Shown here: one piece after another, positions 57,179 through 64,000 of the stretch
How positions within the stretch are numbered: position 1 is the first letter of the stretch
How the letters are laid out: the number at the start of each line of letters is the position of its first letter
DNA from: Bostrychus sinensis
Taxonomy: Eukaryota; Chordata; Actinopteri; Gobiiformes; Eleotridae
Assembly (NCBI GenBank): GCA_020698575.1
Contig: CM036256.1
Span: forward strand, 13,345,908-13,409,907
Length of the DNA: 64,000 bases
Direction of reading: 5' to 3'
Made by a program: the position numbers and the translations under genes
The notes under the pieces: model-generated
Databases searched by the model: none
What the model was told of the DNA's origin: nothing
The model's input: only the letters and a program-made list of their open reading frames with translations

Positions 57179-57317
57179 GCTATCTGTGGTAAGTTATGGA
57201 CTGGCTTCTTTGTTTCAAAAGTACTGAAAGAAGTATAAGTACTGTTAATGCAACGTTACTCCAGTGGAAGTAAATTGTTACTTAAGAAGTAAGTGTTGGG
57301 TGTAGAGTTTAGTTAGA

Positions 57318-57610
57318 TAGTACTACTACCACTACAAGTACTACTTTCTGTGTTATTACTAATACTACTACTGCTACCACTGCTGCTTCATATACCACTG
57401 TTACTACTACTACTACCACTACTGCTACTACTACAACCGTTACTAGTACTACTTTCTGTGCTATTACTAATACTACTACTGCTACCACTACTGCTTCATA
57501 TACCACTTACTACCACTACTACCACCACCACTACTGCTACTACTACAACTGCTACTAATACTACCACTATGACTACTATTCGTACTACTACTACAACTAC
57601 TACTATTCTG
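57318..57610. repeat. ACT-rich trinucleotide tract with 108-bp tandem duplication
   Basis: TACTACTTTCTGTG starts at 57339 and again at 57447, each followed by the same order of ACT, GCT and TTCATATACCACT words. Further ACT/ACC units to 57610. Confidence 0.9.
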
Positions 57611-57619
57611 ATTTCTTCC

Positions 57620-60600
57620 ATTAGATCTACCACTGTCTCTTTGCCACCAAGGTCAAAAATACTGATTAAAATCTGTGTTTCCCAAACGGGGTGGGGGTGG
57701 GGGGCAGTTTCAGAGTTTCAGTGTTCACCTTGCTTTGTCCCGTCATCTTCATATCTTTCATAGCTCTTCATCACACACTCTACTCTCCTCCCTTTACATC
57801 CAAGATTACAGACCATAAAAAACAATTATAAATAATTATAATAAACATTTGGGTGGAGTTTTGTTTTCCATAAATGCCACACTGTATACATTCCTTGTGT
57901 TAGTTGAAAGAAAAAAAAAAAAACTTTTACTTTTTTAATGGTAATACATCAAATGGTTCCTTAGCTAAAAAAGTGCTAACCAGGTATAAAATGAATGTCT
58001 CTGTTTAAAGATTAATGTTTAAATAAGGTTTATAGCAAAATACTGTAACTGCTATTTCTGCCATTTCTGCAAATACTGCACAATAAATAACCTTAATACA
58101 GATCCAACTCTGTGCATCCTATTTGTTGATCAGTCTTAATAAACAGCACATATACTGCATCACCTAGGGGGCACTGTTACTCTATATCTTGTGTTGATGA
58201 GTAGCGCTTCAACTTCAACATCAAACTATCAAGTTTAAATGAATCCTGTAAAAAGAAAACACAATTTAGACAATAGAAAATAATAGCAGTTTAATTTACT
58301 GTAAAAGAAAGAAACATTTTCTTTTTATACAGTATTTACATCCAGAAATAATCAACTTTATCCACTGTGCTCTCTTTTGAGAGTCTGATACTTCATTATA
58401 CTGTTTTAAAAGACTTCAGCACAAATCATAAACATTACATTCATTTGTGTACTTAGTAAGTGAAGCAATAAAAATGCAATAAAGCATTTGGTTGCACTTA
58501 TAGAGTATTGTTCATGTTGTAAAAGGGGCTATATTATGCTTTTATTTCTATTTTTAGACCAATCTGGGTCACCTCTACAAAGGCATTGCATGTTTTACAA
58601 CCTTTAAAAACATTATGTGACAAAAAAAAAAATGTTTACAATAATTACTTACTACTGCCTAAAGAATCAGGTGAAGAGACTAGTAGAGGGCAGCAGAGTG
58701 TTAGGCTCATTTGAACATAATCTGAGAAAAAAAGCTTTTTACTTCCTTAAACTTTTTGTATGATGCAATTCTACTACAAAATGAAAAATGGCTGCGAGGA
58801 ATCAATGGAAGCATTTTTTTGTTTGTTAGGTTTTTTTATTTTGTTTTTTTGTTTGTGTGTTTGTTTGTTTGTTGTTGTTGTTGTTTTTTGGGGGGGAGGG
58901 GGCATTTTGAGGCCTCAGAAACTCAGTGCCAAAGACTACAGGAATACTTAATTAGATGCACGGCAAACATAACTCAGAATAGTCAATTTAGCATAATATA
59001 GCCTCTCTTATAAAGATTAAGTGAACATTGTCAAAAGAGCTGCTAAATGTACTTCAAACAGGCCTAGGCCAATATAAATCTGTGCAAACAAACAAATAAA
59101 AATGTGTTAATAGTGCTTTTAAAGCCTCAGCAAATAAATAAATAAAAATTGCACATACTTTTATAGTACAAAACAATCCTTCCTGTCAACTTCACAGTTT
59201 CCTGTAAAGAAAAACAGTTTTATTTATTATAGCTGCCAAGTGGCTTATGATCAGTGATTGGCATTTGTTTCCAGAAAATGACTGACTTAGGAAGAGCCAG
59301 TACAACAGAGGTTAGCATCTTGTATTTTGTTGTTCCTGTGCAAAAAGTCCATTGAAGCATAAAATTAACACATTTCGATCTCTATTTCGTGCAAATGCTA
59401 ATGCTTTCCTACATCTTAACCATGTAGCCTATTGATGTACCATTGTTCTGTTTAACACCTAGCATCGTAGCATCATGGCATTTTAAATAAATGGTCAACA
59501 AAAGCAGCCATAAAAAATTACATTAAAACAGCTGGTTTAATGGCAAATCCAGGTTTAGACCACATTTCCACAGTGTGTGTAGGTCTGCAGCTCCAACAGC
59601 TTTAAGAAACTAGAGTTACACAGTACATTCATCATAGAGGAGTGTGGCAGTGAGAATGAGTTCACCTTGCTACAGTCTGCTAACATCACGAACAGAAGAG
59701 CTTTGGTGGATAAATGGATTCCTTGATGGTACCAGAAGAATATTATTTCACTGTTAGCGGGACAGCTAGGTAGCACTGAATGGGTTCTCGGCTAACAAGC
59801 TAATCAGGAACCCTGCTAAAGCTAATCAGGAACCTTGATTATCTTGTTTGGAGATATTATGAAGACATTTCTTTACTAAATGCCAAGTATATTCATATTC
59901 TTGTTTGTATATGTAGCAAAGCATGCAGCATTGCTGGGTTAAGATTACTGTGTCTCTCCTTGTCCCTGGACGTGTCCACTGTCCATCAGGAGCAAAGATG
60001 TAAAATCAAAGAGCATTCACAATGTAATATCACTGGGCTTGATGTCAGCCAAACAGACAATTTTAATCAACTGTAAGAAATGCAAACTCAACTGCTTTGA
60101 CTTAGACCACTGGTACAAAGTCTTTATGGATCCATAAATGTTTTTACTATCCTGAAACCGGACTACTGTCAAAAATGTTAATGCAGTACAGAATGCTGAC
60201 TAGATTGTGCTGGAGCAAAAAGCTAACGAGTCTGTCTCCGTCTGTCTGGGTGTTTAGGGCAAAAAAAAAAAGAAGAAAAAAATGTGTGGGGAGGTTAAAA
60301 AATATATTTTGAAACATGAACTTATCTGAAGCATAAATATTGTTCTAAGTACATAAAATGGTCAACTGAGGAAGATGGAGGATCAGGAGAGAACCCACAG
60401 GAACACACAGAGGACGTGCAGACTCCACTCACAGAGATTGTGTGCCACTTGACTTGAGGATCGAACCCACAACCTCCATGCTAAGAGGCAGGAATGGAAT
60501 TTACAAATTAATGAATGTATTTAAAAAATTACTGAGAAAAAAGTGACGCAAACATTTCTATCTGAAGTGTTTAAGGCTGAGAGAAACAGGACTCCATTTT

Positions 60601-60680
60601 TTACATCTTCAAAATAAGACAATAATGGATGACACGTACAAACTAATTGGCCACTTCCAGGCACATCAATGCATTTTCCC
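57620..60680. other. Intergenic DNA between the convergent receptors
   Basis: No coding exon seen on either strand. Poly(A)/(T) tracts at 57909, 58848-58897; S2 SINE fragment (reverse) at 60385-60495. Confidence 0.4.
60385..60495 (-). mobile_element. SINE S2 fragment, reverse
   Basis: GAGAACCCACAGGAACACAC, GGACGTGCAGACTCCACTC and GATCGAACCCACAACCTCC are the reverse of the S2 body and B-box. Confidence 0.75.
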
Positions 60681-60688
60681 GCATGGCC

Positions 60689-60694
60689 TTTATT
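60689..60694 (-). terminator. Candidate poly(A) signal of the GHRHR-like receptor
   Basis: Reverse-strand AATAAA in CAGAAATAAAGGCC, about 900 nt past the stop, with a TG-rich stretch downstream (reverse strand, 60630-60660). Other AATAAA words exist further left, so this is one option. Confidence 0.3.
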
Positions 60695-61591
60695 TCTGAG
60701 CATTAGCATTACAGGTCACAAGCCGCCTAAAGTGAGAGTGTAATCACTTCTGATCAGCGCGCCCCGGACAACAGGCCCAGTCCAGATTGATTTATGGGAT
60801 TAAAGCAACTTCACACATATCCTCTTCCTTTCCCCAAGCGTGGGCTCATTAAAATCAAACACGATGGTGCAAGCACAAACATAACTGTAGTCCATGACCG
60901 ACTCTGACTTTGTCCAGGGTCACAATCCCTAGCCACGTCAATAATTGAGCACCAACGTCCCTCTTCCTGCTTGCACAATGGTGTAAAGTCGTACCTACCA
61001 TTGTGATTAGTCGTTTCCATCACCTTATTTTTAAGTGCACTCAAATTCAAGTGATAGAAACGCCACATTTTGAAAATAACTCGTACAAAAAAAAGTGAAC
61101 GATGGCAACGCATTTGTCGAAAAAAGTCTGAGGCAGCGAACACAAAACCCATGAGACTGTTGGCTGTGTGTTGTTGTACTTCCATGTGGCCAGATGACGA
61201 CACCAAAAGATATTCCAATACGAGCAAATGGTTGTGAGCATAATGTTGAGTCACTAGGGCCTCCCAAAAATCCTTATGTCGTTGTCTTTCCCATTTCTGC
61301 ATTTCACCTTCTGTTTATGGCAATACATTCTGCAATCACAAGCTGCACTGCTAGTAGGCTAACTTTTTAACTTAATCATTCTTAATCAGTCTGGTCTTCG
61401 GTGTTTCTCGTGTCGGTTGCTACCATTTCCACTCAAGCACTTTTACTTTTTCTAATTCGCATGCAAACTTAGATGGAAACCCAGCTACTGTCGTCTTCCA
61501 GCGGAAAGTGTCCCTTTACAAAACGTTGCTGCTGGAAGATTTGATTCTGTGTCTTTGCTCACAGCCGTTGTCTCACACACAGCTGTTGCAG

Positions 61592-61738
61592 TCACACAGA
61601 GGAGACGTTGCCGGTAGACGGAGGGCCGCCCAGCTCCCCTCGGGTCCGTATTGTGATCTGGGTGATGCTGCGTTTGGCCGGGGTTAGCTGGTTCTGGTTG
61701 TGACACCTCCACAGCCACCGTCGCAGCTCTGCTTGGAC
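61592..61738 (-). CDS. Last coding exon of the GHRHR-like receptor
   Basis: Acceptor GAGCAG|GTC at 61739. 48 residues and a TGA at 61594-61592. Basic helix 8 region, then a Ser/Thr-rich tail ending GNVSSV. GC-rich against its flanks, as expected of coding sequence. Confidence 0.9.
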   Translation of the reverse strand, partial: VQAELRRWLWRCHNQNQLTPAKRSITQITIRTRGELGGPPSTGNVSSV

Positions 61739-63796
61739 CTGCTCAAAAACATACATGTGTGAGTTTTTAAGGATTGCCAGGACAGAGTTAGTAAATATGG
61801 AACATCTTTTTGGGCTAAAAGCAGAAGCTAAATTCACTCTTACTGGCCACTTTATTAGATACACCCAGTGAGGACAAAGTACTCAGCTTCATTCATAAAT
61901 CCTCCAGGTCAAATATTACTCCAATACAATTACAATGTATTTCAAATGAGTGCAGTCAAGAATTTTGAGTAGAATGTCAACTATATTCAAGTCACAAATT
62001 TGCAGCTCCGAAAAATATGAATAAAATAAATTTTACATCATTATAGTGAAGAAATATGGGGATCAACAGCAAAAATGAGCCATACATATTATAAATAAGA
62101 CTAAGTTTTATGATCATATTAATTTTTAAATTGGTTTATTATAGAATCGTGCAAATAATGTTCAAAGCAAAAGCTAAATCACTTCCAGATTGTGTCCAGA
62201 TGTTCTTTTTAGTTCCTGAGAGCAAATATGAGTATTATGTAGTAAATAATTATATTTAGCGTCAGTTGTCTTTCGGTTTTAAGACGGTTTAAAGTTACTT
62301 TTGCTTTTTTTAAATGTAGCTTTTAGATGTAGAGGAGCAAAAGTAGTAAGTTACCCCTAAAAATACTGCTCAAGTAAAGTAAAGATTCTCAAAAACTATA
62401 CTTAAGTAGAGTACTCAAGTAAATTTACTTGGTTACTGTCCACCTCTGGGTACACCTGTCCAACTACTCATTAACACAATACAGCACAGTCAGAAACTAA
62501 CATAGCAAAGAGATGACTTCTTCTACTGGTGCCATTGTTTGATGAACAGGTTATCCTCAAAGTCATAAAGCATTTAAAAGGTATTAAATTTGAGATTTTA
62601 GTATTAGTATTAAATATTATGAGCTTTTTTTTATGAACTTTTAACTATTGAGTAGCTGTTATGAGAATGTTGTTCATTTAGATCTTAACATTTGTCAAAA
62701 CATAATGTGTCACTACAGTAAATATAATATATTTATTTAAGAAATGTTATCTTTTAAACGCATAAATCTTTATTTATTTATTTATTTTTTTAATGCAGCA
62801 CTGGAGTTCTTTCATCAGTATTGGATTAGAGAGTAGTACGGATATTTCCTCAGTGTAAAATTCATACTGATTATTGTTCTGTTGTTGACAATGCTGGCAT
62901 TAAATTTCACTCTCAGTGGTGTTAAAAAGTCTTAAAAAAGGTCTTAAATTTCACAAGAAAACCTGGTGCGACCCTTAATAATGTCTTATATTCCCATTCC
63001 CAGCTACTTTATATATACACAGTTTATTACCTGTGCAGCTACTCATTAACACAAATTGCGTACAGTCACAAGGTAGCAACTAAACACATTTTGGGACACA
63101 GACATGTTCAGAATAAATCTGCTGTTGGAGAATCTTCCCATTTTCCACATTTCCACACTTTACCTCATCATTGATTTAGTGGAAAAGATTTCAACGCTGC
63201 AAGGGTTATTAAAACTTTTTATATAAATGCTAGTATGCCTTTGAGCAAAACTGCCACCAACTATCAAATACAAATGGAAAAATGTTGCGTTTTTAAATGA
63301 TACGCCGGTGACGTCAAGCACTTCAGATTTTCAACTAATGCTGTGCTCACAGTCACAAAGGGGAAGATTTTCAGAGCCCATGACTTTTGTCTCGAAATGA
63401 ATTATTTATGGTCCCAGCTCGATATCAAAGGAAACCGTGCAGGTTCAAAATGCAATTCTTCCTTTTGAAAACACTGTAATAGAGAGTTGACGCTGTCGCT
63501 CCCTGGAGAGATCCCGATTTCAACATCGAAGGACTGTATGTTGTCAAAATTTAAAAGGGGAAATTGGCTACACTGGAAAATGCAATGTGTTATTTGGGAA
63601 ACTCCTCACATCGGTCTCTCTAAACTTTGAAATGTAGTAGTTTGCTCTTGAAAAGATGGCTGTTAGGGAAGACTGCAAATCTGTTCCCTTTTAAGAAAAA
63701 TGTTTTTAGACACATGGTTGAATTATTTAAAAATAGCAGGTATGAGTTACATACCTCTCCATTCATGAAACAGTAGAGAAGTGCCACTACAAAACC
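61592..63796 (-). CDS. Second class B GPCR, 3' end only; GHRH-receptor-like
   Basis: Two exons on the reverse strand, 63796-63755 and 61738-61592, joined in phase 0, encode 62 residues plus stop: GFVVALLYCFMNGE (end of TM7 and helix 8 start) and a tail beginning VQAELRRWLWRCHNQ. This is a secretin-family receptor; the rest lies beyond the right edge. The tail is short (48 aa) and lacks the HPS-SNG block of PAC1 and VPAC1; its TPAKRSITQIT segment faintly resembles the TPSRSAAKVLT of human GHRHR, and human GHRHR and ADCYAP1R1 are neighbours. That favours a ghrhr or PRP-receptor gene; VPAC1 or a secretin-receptor relative is not excluded. The C-terminus SSV fits a class I PDZ ligand. The gene is convergent with adcyap1r1. 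No frameshift is visible. Confidence 0.8.
62290..62455. mobile_element. Repeat family ACTTGAGTAAA in the last intron of the GHRHR-like gene
   Basis: AGTAGAGTACTCAAGTAAAT and GGTTACTGTCCACCTCTG; the same family as 51752-51957. Confidence 0.55.
63755..63796 (-). CDS. Penultimate coding exon of the GHRHR-like receptor
   Basis: 42 nt, acceptor CTTGCAG|GG at 63797-63803, donor GAG|GTATGT. It encodes 14 residues at the TM7/helix 8 boundary, differing from the PAC1 exon at only two positions (V to L and L to M). Confidence 0.93.
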
Positions 63797-64000
63797 CTGC
63801 AAGACAAAGACAACAGTGCTTTTTGTTCACCCAATACAACATGATCAAATTTGTATTCATTTATTTATTACATTCATCTTCTTCCACTTATTACCAATAG
63901 AGACTGCGGTGTTCATCCTTAGTTGAGGGCAGACATACACTGACAGACAACCATTCACTCTCACATTCATTCATTCACTAGGGTTAATGTAAGTGGCTCG

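Larger units (their letters stand above)
51588..57195 (+). other. adcyap1r1: Candidate 3' UTR of adcyap1r1
   Basis: No coding exon follows the TGA on this strand. The first well-placed AATAAA signals in sequence that is not itself a repeat are at 56835 and 57173, which would give a 3' UTR of about 5.3-5.6 kb. Mammalian ADCYAP1R1 also has a long 3' UTR. It would contain several transposon insertions, listed separately. A shorter 3' UTR is possible. Confidence 0.45.

Noticed and set aside
57309..57763. Valine-rich and leucine-rich ORFs on both strands
   Set aside because: Trinucleotide ACT tract read in two frames.
60811..61302. 163-codon reverse ORF (with overlapping 61031-61267 and 61047-61241)
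   Set aside because: Downstream of the GHRHR-like stop on the same strand, with no family resemblance; most likely 3' UTR with a chance frame.

Overview
This window is nuclear DNA from a bony fish, most likely a teleost. Single-gene introns are long, GT-AG exons are small, coding density is very low, and most of the rest is fish-type repeats: tRNA-derived SINEs, a broken LINE reverse transcriptase, Tc1-like elements and many non-autonomous hAT-like elements. There are no operons, CRISPR arrays or bacterial features.

Two secretin-family (class B1) G protein-coupled receptor genes can be read. The main one, on the + strand, is the PACAP receptor PAC1 (adcyap1r1). It probably starts in a GC-rich, untranslated first exon near 24.3-24.63 kb. 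Thirteen constitutive coding exons run from 30,911 to 51,587 and give an uninterrupted 444-residue receptor. Every splice phase agrees and no exon carries a frameshift or stop. An optional 84-nt exon at 46,990-47,073 is the 'hop' cassette of intracellular loop 3; its tandem acceptor (TAG then CAG) explains the hop1/hop2 pair. The two small exons that encode a 21-residue ectodomain insert in mammals are absent. The 3' UTR may run to a poly(A) signal at 57,173.

The second gene enters from the right edge on the - strand. Only its last two coding exons are inside the window (63,755-63,796 and 61,592-61,738). They encode the end of TM7, helix 8 and a 48-residue C-terminal tail. The tail and the neighbourhood favour a GHRH-receptor-like gene over VPAC1/2, but this is not proven. 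The two receptors are convergent (tail to tail), with about 10 kb between their stop codons.

Layout: 1-24 kb, gene-free upstream DNA dominated by repeats, with a few repeat-poor stretches that could be conserved regulatory DNA; 24-31 kb, promoter, exon 1 and intron 1 (with a large TTTAG-rich array); 31-43.7 kb, introns 2 and 3, repeat-rich; 43.7-51.6 kb, compact receptor core with intronic regulatory candidates; 51.6-57.2 kb, PAC1 3' UTR candidate with nested transposons; 57-61.6 kb, intergenic DNA plus the second receptor's 3' UTR; 61.6-64 kb, its last exons.

Both receptors would act at the plasma membrane, binding peptides of the PACAP/GHRH family and raising cAMP through Gs. PAC1 hop splicing is known in mammals to alter phospholipase C coupling.
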